Shown one piece after another: positions 26,948 through 36,352 of a DNA stretch of 64,000 nucleotides. The DNA is from JADGRB01 sp963835825 (GTDB taxonomy: Bacteria > Myxococcota_A > Polyangia > Fen-1088), in contig CAWIGZ010000008.1 of NCBI GenBank assembly GCA_963835825.1, positions 124,001-188,000 of the forward strand, written 5' to 3'. Each line of letters opens with the position of its first letter. The stretch's first letter is position 1. A program made the position numbers and the translations under genes. A model generated the notes under the pieces. It saw nothing but the letters and a program-made list of their open reading frames with translations, made no database searches and was not told the origin of the DNA.

Positions 26948-27456
26948 GCATGCGAACTAAGGACCACCCTCGCGGGGGCAAGAGGCTACGTGCGGCGGCA
27001 CTCAGAATCGAACGAGGAACCAGTCCAGCGGGTCCCCGTGTCGGTTCTGGTCTGGGCCATGGCCAGGGACGCCCGGCGCGTCCTCTCCGAACGGCGCAAG
27101 TCGTGGTGAACAGCGGCCGCTGTGCGAGACATCGCATCTCGCCGATGATCCGAATGGTAAGCTGGGAGCGCGTCCAGGCCGCGGCGGAGGAATGGAGCTG
27201 GAAGCCCCTGGCTGTCCCGATCCTCGAGCTATCGATGTCGACCGACTCGTTCCGAGATCGAGGTGGTGCCCGCGCATGGGCCAGCGTAACGACACCGTCC
27301 ATCAGATCGGGTCAACCCCCGTCCCGCTGCCTTGTGGATTCACCGATGTAAGGCGTTCCCATCGGTCACTAACGTCACGGAACGGACACCCTCTCAGCGG
27401 AGAAGAGGGGCGCAGTCTGACCAGCGCGGGATCCTCTCCCAGCCGCTCGCCTGAAC
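26948..27456. other. intergenic region, nothing recognised
   Basis: 509 bp between the divergent porin (start 26947) and MlaC-like (start 27457) genes. Open frames on both strands look like composition artefacts. It should hold the two promoters, which I could not place. Confidence 0.5.
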
Positions 27457-28098
27457 GTGAATAAACCACTCGTGATCGCAGTTCTCAGTTGCACCCTCGT
27501 CCAGGGGGAACTGGCCTTTTCGGCGCCACTGTCAGCGCGCACGCCGAGTCCAATGGCCCAACTTGTCCAATCGACCGACGCGGCGCGAGCTTGTCTGCGC
27601 AGTTCGTATCCCTTTTGGTCGCCGGAAGCTGAGATGCAGCGCAGTGCAATCAAGAGGCTCATCGGCGGCTCCATGGACTACGTGGAGATGAGCAGACGTG
27701 CCTTGGGAGATCGCTGGGGGCGTCTCACGAACGACGAGCGGCTCCAATTTGTCGCCGATTTGAGGAGGTTGATCGAGAGCAGGTACGTCCGCGGGATGTT
27801 CCTGAGACCGGACTCTCAAATTCGCTTTGAAAGGGAGGCAGTCACCACTCGCGGCACCGCCAGTGTGTACGCCAGCGTGTGGAGAGGACAGAGCGGGAAG
27901 GCATTGCTCTTGAAGGTGGAGTACCGATTGCTGCTGAGAGCCGACCGCTGGTTCGTCTACGACCTGGTGACAGACGGAACGAGCCTGCTCGACAGCTATC
28001 GCGACCAGTTCAACAAGGTCATCGCCCGGGAATCGTTCAGCGTCCTTCTTCGAAAGATCAGCCAGCAGGCGGACGAAGGGGACAACGAAAAGGAGTGA
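27457..28098 (+). CDS. MlaC/Ttg2D-family phospholipid-binding protein
   Basis: Protein of 213 residues starting GTG 27457 with a Sec-type signal (PLVIAVLSCTLVQGELAFSA). The MlaC pattern is clear: YVEMSRRALGDRWGRLTND, ERLQFVADLRRLIESRY, WFVYDLVTDGTSLLDSY and RDQFNKVIA. MlaC ferries phospholipids across the periplasm between the MlaA complex and the MlaFEDB ABC transporter. None of those partners is nearby, so this is an orphan copy. No strong ribosome site precedes the GTG. Confidence 0.88.
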   Translation: MNKPLVIAVLSCTLVQGELAFSAPLSARTPSPMAQLVQSTDAARACLRSSYPFWSPEAEMQRSAIKRLIGGSMDYVEMSRRALGDRWGRLTNDERLQFVADLRRLIESRYVRGMFLRPDSQIRFEREAVTTRGTASVYASVWRGQSGKALLLKVEYRLLLRADRWFVYDLVTDGTSLLDSYRDQFNKVIARESFSVLLRKISQQADEGDNEKE

Positions 28099-28488
28099 CA
28101 GGTGCAGCGCGCGGTGGGAGACGAGCAGCGCGACGCCCGTCTCGTCGAGCTTGCCGCATCAGGGGAGCAGTCCTTCGCAGGGTCGTGAGTCGCGTCCTTG
28201 GGTGGATGACTGATGCGAGTGGCGCAGAGCGATCAGACCCAGCGTTTCGACATCGCGACGTTCTCGTGCTGCCTCGTGATCGCGCTCACGCGTTCGATCT
28301 CCCGGGAGAAGTGCAATATTGCGAAGAGTCGCTGAGCCCGCTCCTGTCGACGGTCAACCAGATGGTGACCTCATCGCGACATTGTCGGCGTCGTCCATGA
28401 CCGCCGAAAAAGTATCAACGTCCGTTTGCTTTTGATCTGGCACGCTGCTACGAGAGACCAAATCGTCTTGCTGCGGGGGGGGGCTACA
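28099..28488. other. intergenic region with a G9 tract at its end
   Basis: 390 bp with no recognised gene. A run of nine G occurs at 28475-28483, just before the probable start of the metallophosphoesterase gene, where it would occupy the ribosome-binding position. Confidence 0.5.
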
Positions 28489-29535
28489 TTGAGGGCGCCG
28501 ATTACTCTGACTGTCGCTGCATTGTTTGTCTTCGCTGGTGCCGCCTGCGAGCTGCCGCCGGAGGGTCCAGCCGACATAGGCTTTTCCCTAGACGGCGGCT
28601 CTCTCGCGACCCAACCGTTGGGCAGGCGCTCATCGGCGACGTCATTCGTGGTCGTCGCGATGCCGGACACTCAGTTCTACGCCGCCAAGTATCCAGCCAC
28701 CTTCGACGCACAGACGAAGTGGATTGTCCAGCAGAGCCAGACGAGCAATCTGGCTTTCGTGCTTCACGAAGGCGACATCGTCGACAACGATGTGGACACG
28801 CAGTGGGAACCGGCAGCATCTAGCATGCACCGACTCGATGGGGTCGTCCCGTACGTCCTGTCAGCCGGAAATCATGACTACCCGGGCAACGGTTGGTCCG
28901 CCAGCCGAGTAACGCTCATCGACGCCTACTTTCCAGTCTCGACGTTCGCCGGTAACCCTTGGTTCAAGGGTACGTTCGAACCGAATCACATCGAGAACAA
29001 CTACGAGCTCTTCGACGTCCCTGGAGGCGGCAAGTGGCTCGTGCTCTCGCTCGAGTTTGGTCCGCGCGACTCTGTGCTTGCGTGGGCGGACGGCATTGCA
29101 AAACAGTATATGGGCATCCCTGCGATTGTCGTGACGCACGCATATCTTTATGAGGACAACACGCGCTACGATCATAGGAGCGGGCGGGCTCAACGGTGGA
29201 ACCCCCACAGTTATCCAATCGACATGGGGCCAGGCGAGGTAAACGACGGCGAAGAGATCTGGCAGAAGTTGATCCTAGGGAACAGCAACATTCAGTTTGT
29301 CTTCTGCGGGCACGTCGTCGATCGGGGCGTGGGACGCCTGTTGAGCGTGCGACCGGATGGGACGACCGTCGTTCAGATATTGGCGAATTATCAAATGCTC
29401 CCTAAGGGCGGCGGCGGCTACCTTCGCGTCATGGAGATATTTCCGTCCGATCGGACCGTTCATGTCCAGACCTACTCCCCGCTTGCTGGCTCATACAACA
29501 CCGATACCGATAACGACTTCTCCGTCGAATACTAG
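28489..29535 (+). CDS. metallophosphoesterase lipoprotein
   Basis: Protein of about 348 residues if started at TTG 28489, which gives a lipoprotein signal (ITLTVAALFVFAGAAC). The frame is open to 28426. Calcineurin-type motifs follow in order: MPDTQFY (DxQ replacing DxH), EGDIVDN, AGNHDYPG, VTHAY and FCGHVVD. The first His ligand is replaced by Gln, as in some extracellular members. It likely hydrolyses a phosphomono- or diester at the cell surface. The G9 run at the presumed ribosome site could affect expression or be a sequencing weak point. Confidence 0.85.
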   Translation: MRAPITLTVAALFVFAGAACELPPEGPADIGFSLDGGSLATQPLGRRSSATSFVVVAMPDTQFYAAKYPATFDAQTKWIVQQSQTSNLAFVLHEGDIVDNDVDTQWEPAASSMHRLDGVVPYVLSAGNHDYPGNGWSASRVTLIDAYFPVSTFAGNPWFKGTFEPNHIENNYELFDVPGGGKWLVLSLEFGPRDSVLAWADGIAKQYMGIPAIVVTHAYLYEDNTRYDHRSGRAQRWNPHSYPIDMGPGEVNDGEEIWQKLILGNSNIQFVFCGHVVDRGVGRLLSVRPDGTTVVQILANYQMLPKGGGGYLRVMEIFPSDRTVHVQTYSPLAGSYNTDTDNDFSVEY

Positions 29536-29751
29536 CCTCGCAACGCCACTCGCAGCGGTTCCGCTCGATGCAGACTGACATAGTCATCGCCGGTAGGTGA
29601 CGAGTGCGGGCTGATTCGGTGGCGGATACTTGGCCGTGGCTGGGGTGCGGTTTGGTGGGTCTGCGCAGAGATGCAGACTCATTGACCGAACCAATCTAAC
29701 CGGCACGGCCCCTGCATCCGAACGCAAGGAACGCTGCGGGGGGTCTGTGAA

Positions 29752-30768
29752 ATGAGGATGAGTGTGGTGAGAGTGGAAATGTCGGTGCTTCGTGTATTCG
29801 TCATCTCAACCGTGTTGGGAAGCGCTTGCGGAGGAAGTACATCCAATTCGAACCACCTTGCAAGTGGCTCAAGCCCGCCTGACGCTGGAGTCGGTCGGTC
29901 CGACGGAGGACAAAAGGTAATCACCCCCGTTGACGCGGCGGCCGGAGCTATTTGCAACTTGCCGGCGGCGCCAGGAGACCTGTGTGCGGCGCTTCCGATC
30001 GGAAAGGTCTCACCTTGCAGCCAGGACAGCTCGGGACAACCGTCGCAGACAGGCTATCTCGAGATCGATAGCCCTGGGAGCCCGCCAATGTACGCCTGCG
30101 CGACGTCTTGGTCGTCCGATCCGTCAGTCGGATACGTCTTCGGTCAACCAGGAACCTTCATGTCGCAAGCGCAGAGCTGTTGCGGTGGGGCCGCTTCGGC
30201 GGTTGCGGCGCCGACAGTTCCACAACCGTCGATTGGCTCGCTCGGCGCGCCGCACGTAGCGGACCACATCAAGCCGCAGGAGATGGAACAACCTGGCCGC
30301 GGGCCGATTCTGCAGAATCCGTTCGCCGTCGCGGTCACGGATACCAAGAGTGGAGCAGCGGCCGGCGCAGCCATCTCGACTTGGATGTCGTGGGCGGGCG
30401 ACGGCAACCCGCATTCCGGTCCTGACGGAACGGGTCCCTACTATTTTCCCTCGGGTGTTCTCATCAACTACGTGATCCTCGAGACGAGTGAAGGCGTCCC
30501 CGTGATCGTCATAGGCCCGGAGGTCTCCCAGGCTGCCGATGGATCGACGCCCATCGGCCATCCGACGCTCGGGGTGTGCTCTTCGGGCGGCGGCGCGCCT
30601 CTTGCTCTGACCGCCGGCGAGGTCGTGGGTACCACTCTCAACAACCATTCGGGGCGCTTCGACTACGGTCCATCGGCCACGGCGCAGACGCTCGAAAGCG
30701 CAGCGAAGCTGTTCAACTGCCTGGGATTCCAGATCACGGAGACGAAATACTATCCTCCCAAATCCTGA
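29752..30768 (+). CDS. lipoprotein of unknown function
   Basis: Protein of 338 residues. ATG 29752 lies after a GGGGGG; the signal is LRVFVISTVLGSAC, then a short Ser/Asp linker. An N-terminal Cys-containing region (PAAPGDLCAALPIGKVSPC) includes a CC pair (AQSCCGGAAS). The larger C-terminal domain reads like an enzyme or binding fold (QNPFAVAVTDTKSGAAAGAA, GPYYFPSGVLINYVILE, TLNNHSGRFDYGPS). I do not recognise it. It is not coupled to its neighbours. Confidence 0.75.
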   Translation: MRMSVVRVEMSVLRVFVISTVLGSACGGSTSNSNHLASGSSPPDAGVGRSDGGQKVITPVDAAAGAICNLPAAPGDLCAALPIGKVSPCSQDSSGQPSQTGYLEIDSPGSPPMYACATSWSSDPSVGYVFGQPGTFMSQAQSCCGGAASAVAAPTVPQPSIGSLGAPHVADHIKPQEMEQPGRGPILQNPFAVAVTDTKSGAAAGAAISTWMSWAGDGNPHSGPDGTGPYYFPSGVLINYVILETSEGVPVIVIGPEVSQAADGSTPIGHPTLGVCSSGGGAPLALTAGEVVGTTLNNHSGRFDYGPSATAQTLESAAKLFNCLGFQITETKYYPPKS

Positions 30769-31279
30769 GCCCACGAGATAGAGGTCTACTCGCCTCGTTG
30801 GACGATGTTCTTTCTCGAATGCGTGATCGAGAGAGTCCATTCCCTCCAGCGCTGTGCCGGCGCTTTGAGTCAACCCGGAGGCAGTCGCGGAGAGGCCGCG
30901 CGTTCGACTGTCGCGATCTCCGGGTGGAGGCGGCGGGCGGTCTCCGTGCCGGCGAGCGGTGGGTGTGCCCGGAGAGTTGACCAGATAGCCTGAACGGACC
31001 TGCTGGTGACGATCGCCATCGCGACGGCAGATAGACAAGTCCCTGCGTTCAAAAGCATCGCCAAGGGATGACATCGTCGGCGCTGTCGGCTGGTGATTCA
31101 TCGAAAAGGCGGTTGGTGACCCCCTGGGGAAGGGTGTCCGCAACGGTAACGACGGCGTGAATGCCGTTCCGATACCGTAACCGACATCGGTCATAGCCTT
31201 CCTACGTCCGGCGACCACAAGCCGTGGCCAGCGGTCCTGGAATTGCATTCCGACGACCTCGGAACGGAGGCACCGAAAC
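30769..31279. other. intergenic region, nothing recognised
   Basis: 511 bp between two + strand lipoprotein genes. No protein-like frame, RNA gene or repeat was seen. The GGAGG at 31266-31270 belongs to the CotH gene. Confidence 0.5.
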
Positions 31280-32869
31280 ATGTCCTTGCGTGGCTGGGGG
31301 CTCGAAGTTGCAGCAGTTCTCGTCGTGGTCGGTGGCTGCGGGAGCGGCGGCCCCCCAGGTAGTAGACCGTCGCTTGTACCGCGTGCTGACGGAGGAGTTT
31401 CCATCAGCGATGCCGGAGCAACCGGAGGCGCAGCGGGAGCCGCGTCCGGGGAGGCTGGCTCCTCGGGTCAGGCCAGGCAAGTCCCGGATGCGAGTCACAG
31501 TCCACGGCTGTGCTCGGATCTGTTCGATCAGACCGTCGTTCCGGCGTACTCGTTCGAGATCTCCGCCGACAACTGGGCGAAGCTGGATGCGGATTTCCAC
31601 GACCTGAAGGACGTGCTCGCGGGCACGCCACCGCAAACGCCATACCCGATCGTGTTCCATTACGGGGCCGAGACCGTGAGCAACGCCGCTGTACGGCTTC
31701 GCGGAAAGTCCTCCTGGGTGAACACCGTGATGTTCGACGCGAACCCGAAGATGCAGTTCGATATCAAGTTCGACGAGTACGATACGCATCAAAAGTTCCA
31801 CGGGGTTGGGACGCTTCACTTCGAGATGGCGCGCGACGAATGGAGCTTCCTCAGCGAGCGGGTAGGCAACAATTGGTTCCGCGAGATCGGCCTTCTGGCC
31901 CCGTGCTCGAACAGCGCGACCATCACGATCAACGGCACCTTCTACGGCCTTTACGTGGCGGAGGACGGAATCGTCAAGCCGCTGCTGCAACAGTTCTTTC
32001 CCAACAATGCCGGCGGCGATCTCTTCAAGATGGGTACCGAGCCGCACACGAATGTGGCCGCGCCGAACTGGGCCAAGTTGCAGGCGCTCAACGCCGCCAC
32101 GGACATCGCCACCCTGCAAGGGCTGGCCGATCTGCCGAATACCGTCCTCGAGTGGGCTGCCGAGGCGGTGGTCGAGGACTCCGACGGGTACTACGGGGGC
32201 TCTCACAACTATTGGCTCTACGACGAGGGGACGCCTGGATACGTCTGGCTCCTCGACCACACGGATTCTGCCCTGGAATGGACTGAGCTGTTCACGCCTC
32301 TCGGGTACAAGGAGCATCCGATCTACTGGTGGGCCGGGCGACCGCTGCCGGACCCGCCCGGGAAGAACTACCTCATCGTGATGAACGATCCGACCTGGCG
32401 AAAGCAGTACGTCGACGCCATCGCGACGCAGATGCCCAAGTGGAATCCAACGGAGATCACCGGCTGGATCGACACCTGGTCGCAGCAGATCTCCGGCGCT
32501 GTGGCGGCCGATACCCACAAGTGGGCGACCATGGATCAGTTTACTGCGGCCGTCGCCGCCATGAAGGATATGGCCCAGAACCGGCCGCAGTACCTAAAGA
32601 GCTTCGTCGCTTGCGAGAACGGCGACGCATCTCAGTCGGCGGACCAGGACGGGGACGGTGTGCCGTGGTGCAACGACTGCGACGACGGAAACGCGGCCGT
32701 CTCCCCCAACCACCCCGAGGTCTGTGGGAACCACGAAGACGACAATTGCAACGGCGTGGTCGACGAGAATTGCCCCGGCGAGACGCCCGGCTATCCCGGT
32801 CAGCCCGACGCTGGTACGGCCAGCGGCAGCCCCAGCGGCGGAACGCCGGACGGCGGAACCAGGGGGTAG
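31280..32869 (+). CDS. CotH-type kinase lipoprotein with MopE-like tail
   Basis: Protein of 529 residues. ATG 31280 follows GGAGG. The signal is VAAVLVVVGGC. Residues ~75-440 match the CotH family: SFEISADNWAKLDAD, RLRGKSSW, FDIKFDEYD and later YVWLLDHTDSALEW. CotH proteins are atypical secreted kinases that use conserved Asp residues in a DxD-like loop. The tail (DQDGDGVPWCNDCDDGN, EVCGNHEDDNCNGVVDENC) is the metal-binding motif seen in MopE-like myxobacterial proteins, suggesting calcium or copper binding. Likely a surface protein; its phosphorylation target is unknown. Confidence 0.86.
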   Translation: MSLRGWGLEVAAVLVVVGGCGSGGPPGSRPSLVPRADGGVSISDAGATGGAAGAASGEAGSSGQARQVPDASHSPRLCSDLFDQTVVPAYSFEISADNWAKLDADFHDLKDVLAGTPPQTPYPIVFHYGAETVSNAAVRLRGKSSWVNTVMFDANPKMQFDIKFDEYDTHQKFHGVGTLHFEMARDEWSFLSERVGNNWFREIGLLAPCSNSATITINGTFYGLYVAEDGIVKPLLQQFFPNNAGGDLFKMGTEPHTNVAAPNWAKLQALNAATDIATLQGLADLPNTVLEWAAEAVVEDSDGYYGGSHNYWLYDEGTPGYVWLLDHTDSALEWTELFTPLGYKEHPIYWWAGRPLPDPPGKNYLIVMNDPTWRKQYVDAIATQMPKWNPTEITGWIDTWSQQISGAVAADTHKWATMDQFTAAVAAMKDMAQNRPQYLKSFVACENGDASQSADQDGDGVPWCNDCDDGNAAVSPNHPEVCGNHEDDNCNGVVDENCPGETPGYPGQPDAGTASGSPSGGTPDGGTRG

Positions 32870-33086
32870 GGAGCCGCTGCTCGGGCTTCGATCTCACCGT
32901 CGGCGTTGACGCCGAAGCGGGTGCCGACGACAACCACCTGGTTCACAAAACCCTCTGATGGCGCGCTGCCGTCGGGGCGACAGGGGCCGCCTGGCGATCG
33001 CGATCGCTGACCTACGCACCCACTCGAAGGTCAGGAGGGCCCTGCATTGAGCTTGTCGGAGCCCGGGCGCGGCATACCTTGACGTC

Positions 33087-33893
33087 ATGAGGCGGGCCCT
33101 GCCAGTGATCGCGATGCTGCTAGTTGGCGTCTGGCCGGCCCGGCAGGCAGCGGCCGACACGGAAGTCCCGGATCCCATGTCGGTGTTCCGGATTAGCCTG
33201 CCGATCGACGGGGCGATCATTGCCGTGACGACGGTGGGCAGCCTGATCCCGCTGGCACTCACCTCGCAGATCATCCATCCCAGTTGCCCCTGCTCGCCCA
33301 GCTCGGTCAACAGCTTCGATCGGGGCGTCATCGGCAACGCGAGCAACGCAGCGGACCTGGCCAGCAATGTCACGCTGGCGCTGGCGATCGCCGTCCCGAC
33401 GATCGGCGACGCCATCGCGCTCCGCCGCTGGCATCCCTGGCTGGAGGACGCCGTCGTGTTCGCCGAGGCCATGAGCGTGAACGCGGGCTTCGTGACCCTG
33501 GCCAAGAATACCGTGCAACGACCCATCCCGCGCGTCTACTCCGACCCCGCCCTGGCCAGCAATCCGGGGAACTACCGGTCGTTCTACTCGGGGCACACGT
33601 CGTTCACGTTCGCGATGCTGTCGGCGGCGTCGGTGACGGTGAACGCTAGGTATGGGCTGACGTGGGAGCCCTGGGCGGTGACCGCCCTGGTCGGGGCCAG
33701 CGTGGCCGCCGAGCGGATCTGGGCTGGTTATCACTTCTACACGGACGTGCTGGTGGGGGGCGCCGCGGGTCTGGCGATCGGCACGTCGGTCAGCTTGCTG
33801 CACTTGCGCGTCCGCGGCGTCCAGGTCGGGGCTTTCCGGCCCGAAGCCGGAGAGGGCGTCGGCATCGCCATCGCCGGTCCGATTTCGCTCTAA
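33087..33893 (+). CDS. PAP2-superfamily membrane phosphatase
   Basis: Protein of 268 residues. A signal/TM (VIAMLLVGVWPARQAAA) precedes several hydrophobic segments. The PAP2 motifs are AKNTVQRPIPR (the K-x6-RP motif has Ile for Arg), SFYSGHTS and ERIWAGYHFYTD. The catalytic His residues are both kept. The family removes phosphate from lipid phosphates or undecaprenyl pyrophosphate on the periplasmic face. The Ile in motif 1 may change phosphate binding. The gene stands alone. Confidence 0.85.
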   Translation: MRRALPVIAMLLVGVWPARQAAADTEVPDPMSVFRISLPIDGAIIAVTTVGSLIPLALTSQIIHPSCPCSPSSVNSFDRGVIGNASNAADLASNVTLALAIAVPTIGDAIALRRWHPWLEDAVVFAEAMSVNAGFVTLAKNTVQRPIPRVYSDPALASNPGNYRSFYSGHTSFTFAMLSAASVTVNARYGLTWEPWAVTALVGASVAAERIWAGYHFYTDVLVGGAAGLAIGTSVSLLHLRVRGVQVGAFRPEAGEGVGIAIAGPISL

Positions 33894-34117
33894 CCGCTGG
33901 GCTCGGGAGGCCTGTCGGCAGGGCCAGCCCTCAGGCTACCCGGAACAGACGCTGACTGGTCCCGCACCTGCGGCGTCAGCATTCGGACTTCGTGCCCAAA
34001 CCGACGGGCGGACATTCGCGGCGGATTCACCTGCGTTCGTCGATGTGCGCAGCTTGACCCGGCGAGCTGGAAAATGAACCTCTCTCTTGCCCGGCATGTG
34101 TTCGGAGCAGCGGCGAT

Positions 34118-34615
34118 CTATGGATGCGCGCCGCCGTCGGTGGCGGAACCGATCGCCCCCTCTGTGATCCAGGCGGCGACCAGTGCGGTGACACAGGGGG
34201 GGAGCGGATCGGGCAGGAGGTCCGTGCGGGGCATTTGCGAGCCCGAGCAGGGCGAGGGACTGGTGAGCTTTTGGTAGAGGTAGCTCGCGTTCGGATTTCC
34301 GGGCACGACCAGAGTTCCGCCGCAGGCTTCCGCGGATGGTGCCGGCTGGTTTACGAGTGCCGACCATGAGATCCCCGCCTGAAGATTGAGGTCGTTGCCG
34401 ACGCTGTGACAGATGACGCAGTTTTGATTGAAGATCGTTTGGATGACGTCGTAGTTGACGCTGGAGGTTCCCGCCTCGGGTTCCGTGCAGACCACCGTGC
34501 GAGGGTCGGCGATCGGTGGGACGTCCCGCCCGGCGTCATGGGGCGCTGGTCCCCCTCCGCAAGCGGCGACCGCGCAGAAGAACGCGACGAGGCGCCGCAA
34601 CACCTGGTCGGTCAC
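34118..34615 (-). CDS. c-type cytochrome-like lipoprotein (one CXXCH)
   Basis: Protein of 165 residues. Start GTG 34615 gives a lipoprotein signal (VLRRLVAFFCAVAAC); the longer open frame upstream has no lipobox context. The heme motif NCVICH is followed by LNLQAGISWSALVN and a C-terminal VPGNPNASYLYQKLTSP, the pattern of a planctomycete/myxobacterial c-type cytochrome domain in which a distal Met (SQMPRT) could be the second heme ligand. It may carry electrons at the cell surface. The three-heme protein gene at 35053 lies upstream on the same strand. Confidence 0.8.
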   Translation of the reverse strand: MTDQVLRRLVAFFCAVAACGGGPAPHDAGRDVPPIADPRTVVCTEPEAGTSSVNYDVIQTIFNQNCVICHSVGNDLNLQAGISWSALVNQPAPSAEACGGTLVVPGNPNASYLYQKLTSPSPCSGSQMPRTDLLPDPLPPCVTALVAAWITEGAIGSATDGGAHP

Positions 34616-34760
34616 GACGACGACCCGCCCAAGCAAGCCCGGTCGGCCCGATACGCTGCAGCGATCTGCCGTACAAGGCGGACATCTCGACAGCTCGGGA
34701 ATTGGCTCGCGAACACCAAGGAGCTGGCGTTCAGTCGGCATGCGTTGACTGTCGACGTTC

Positions 34761-34950
34761 TCACGAATGCGCCCCCTCAACCAGCACGCCGCGTGCACGA
34801 CGCGCTTCATGGACCCGCCGGTAGAGCGTCCCCTCCGGTATCTGCAGAATCGACGCCGCCTCTCGACCCGAAATGTCCTCAAGATCGCAGATCACCAAAG
34901 CGACGCGAAGAGCGGCACGCCGCGGACGCCGGCTACACCTCGGGCGGCGG
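34761..34950 (-). pseudogene. C-terminal fragment of an ECF sigma factor (region 4)
   Basis: A sigma-70 region 4 helix-turn-helix is visible: RVALVICDLEDISGREAASI followed by PEGTLYRRVHEARR. Region 2 is missing. Just upstream the plausible continuation (LLTALAAAARILPP) is in another frame, so a frameshift or deletion has occurred. It probably once controlled the neighbouring cytochrome-like genes. Confidence 0.6.
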
Positions 34951-35052
34951 AAGGATCCTGGCGGCTGCCGCCAGCGCCGTGAGCAGTTGGACAAACGATC
35001 CACTAGACCTTCAAATAGATCGCTGTCTCAATTTCGACAGAGCGACCATTAC

Positions 35053-35976
35053 TCACGGAAGGATTATGCGACCTGGTGCGGCCATCGCGCCGTTCTGGGT
35101 GTGGCAGTTGTTGCAGTCGCCGGACGTCTGCGCGGTCGCCATGTCGCGCTCACGTCCCATGTAGATTACCTTGGCGCGGAAGGGCGTCGTTACCGAACCT
35201 GTGTAGTAGAAATTGCCAGCTGCGTTGGGCGTCAATGTGAGCGAGACGCCATTCGCTCCAGTGATCACCACCTGCGCACCGTCCGTGCCGTTCGCGCCGT
35301 CGCACAGATCCGGCTCATGCGCGGTCGGATAAAGGGTTCCGGCGATCGTGAACCCTGGCGCCTCGCCGCCCGATGAAGCATGGCAGTTGATGCAGGCCAT
35401 TCCGGGCTCCATCGATCCCGAGCCAGATGTTCCCCGGGTCCACGTCATGCTGCTGGTACAGGTTGGTGGGACGCTGAAAGGATCAGGTCCCGTGCCGGCG
35501 TCGATGCTGGTGGCGCATCCCGTTGTCGGATACCCTGCGGAGATCCAGTTCTGGAGCGAAGCGATCTCGGTCGGCGTCGCGGCTGGCAGTCCGACGGGGG
35601 GCATCGGACTGGTCGTATTCATCATTCGTGCGACGGCGACGACCGCATTCGTTTTGGTCGGGTCGGACTTGGCGGGAGCGGTCAGATTGGCGTAGCTGAC
35701 CAGCGACATTGGAGCACCGCCCACAGGAGTGGAACCGTGGCAAGAGTCGCACTTGCTGGAAAGCAGACCGGCCACGTCGCACGGCAGGTCAGCCATGGCC
35801 GCGCTGTTCGATCCACCGGTCCCCGATCCGCCAGTGCCGGATCCCGTGATCCCCGTCCCCCCAGTCCCCGTCGCGGTGCCGAGCGAACCGACGCAACCGT
35901 CCAGCGTCGTCAACCATGGGATCGACAGGACGAGGAGAGCCGCACCAACGGAACTCGCATGTCTGGTAAGCAGCAC
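35053..35976 (-). CDS. three-heme c-type cytochrome-like lipoprotein
   Basis: Protein of about 307 residues if started at GTG 35976, giving a lipoprotein-like signal (SSVGAALLVLSIPWLTTLDGC); ATG 36030 is an alternative. A Gly/Thr linker follows. Three CXXCH sites are present: SKCDSCHGS, MACINCHAS and GDCNNCHTQ. Between the second and third is a carboxypeptidase-regulatory-like strand region (GFTIAGTLYPTAHEP ... GVSLTLTPNAAGNFYYTG). It probably binds heme c outside the inner membrane. It is followed by the sigma remnant and the one-heme lipoprotein on the same strand. Confidence 0.8.
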   Translation of the reverse strand: MLLTRHASSVGAALLVLSIPWLTTLDGCVGSLGTATGTGGTGITGSGTGGSGTGGSNSAAMADLPCDVAGLLSSKCDSCHGSTPVGGAPMSLVSYANLTAPAKSDPTKTNAVVAVARMMNTTSPMPPVGLPAATPTEIASLQNWISAGYPTTGCATSIDAGTGPDPFSVPPTCTSSMTWTRGTSGSGSMEPGMACINCHASSGGEAPGFTIAGTLYPTAHEPDLCDGANGTDGAQVVITGANGVSLTLTPNAAGNFYYTGSVTTPFRAKVIYMGRERDMATAQTSGDCNNCHTQNGAMAAPGRIILP

Positions 35977-36209
35977 TTGATAGTGGTGGTACCTCGACAG
36001 GTGGGAAAGCAGGCATGCCGCACGCCGCATCGCCGCTGCTCCGGGCAAGCATGTCTATTTGCGCTCTGAAACGCGTCCGAGCCACACGGGCTCTGGCGTA
36101 GCTTTTCAGTTTGCGTCTCGTCGCTTCCCCCTTTAGCCCCTGGGTGCACCGGGAAGACGTAGAAGCAGGGCGGCATCTCTCCGGACTCGACGTGGTCCCA
36201 ACAGGTCTA

Positions 36210-36348
36210 CAGATGCCGTCGTCCGTGGCGATCGTCACCTCGTAGTGCTGCAGCAGCGATCTCGCTGATACAGGCCCCCAAGACCACGAGTCCGGTTCTA
36301 GCTCCGGCCAGCTTCAAGACGTCTCGGCGATTGACCGGCCGTTTGAAT
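36210..36348 (-). pseudogene. possible remnant of a Tat-exported protein
   Basis: Reading on the minus strand from 36348 gives FKRPVNRRDVLKLAGART and then GLVVLGAC, which looks like a twin-arginine signal followed by a lipobox, as in Rieske-type or oxidoreductase precursors. A stop lies directly upstream, the only nearby ATG (36352) is in another frame, and the frame ends soon after. Probably a decayed gene start. Evidence is short. Confidence 0.3.
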
Positions 36349-36352
36349 CATT

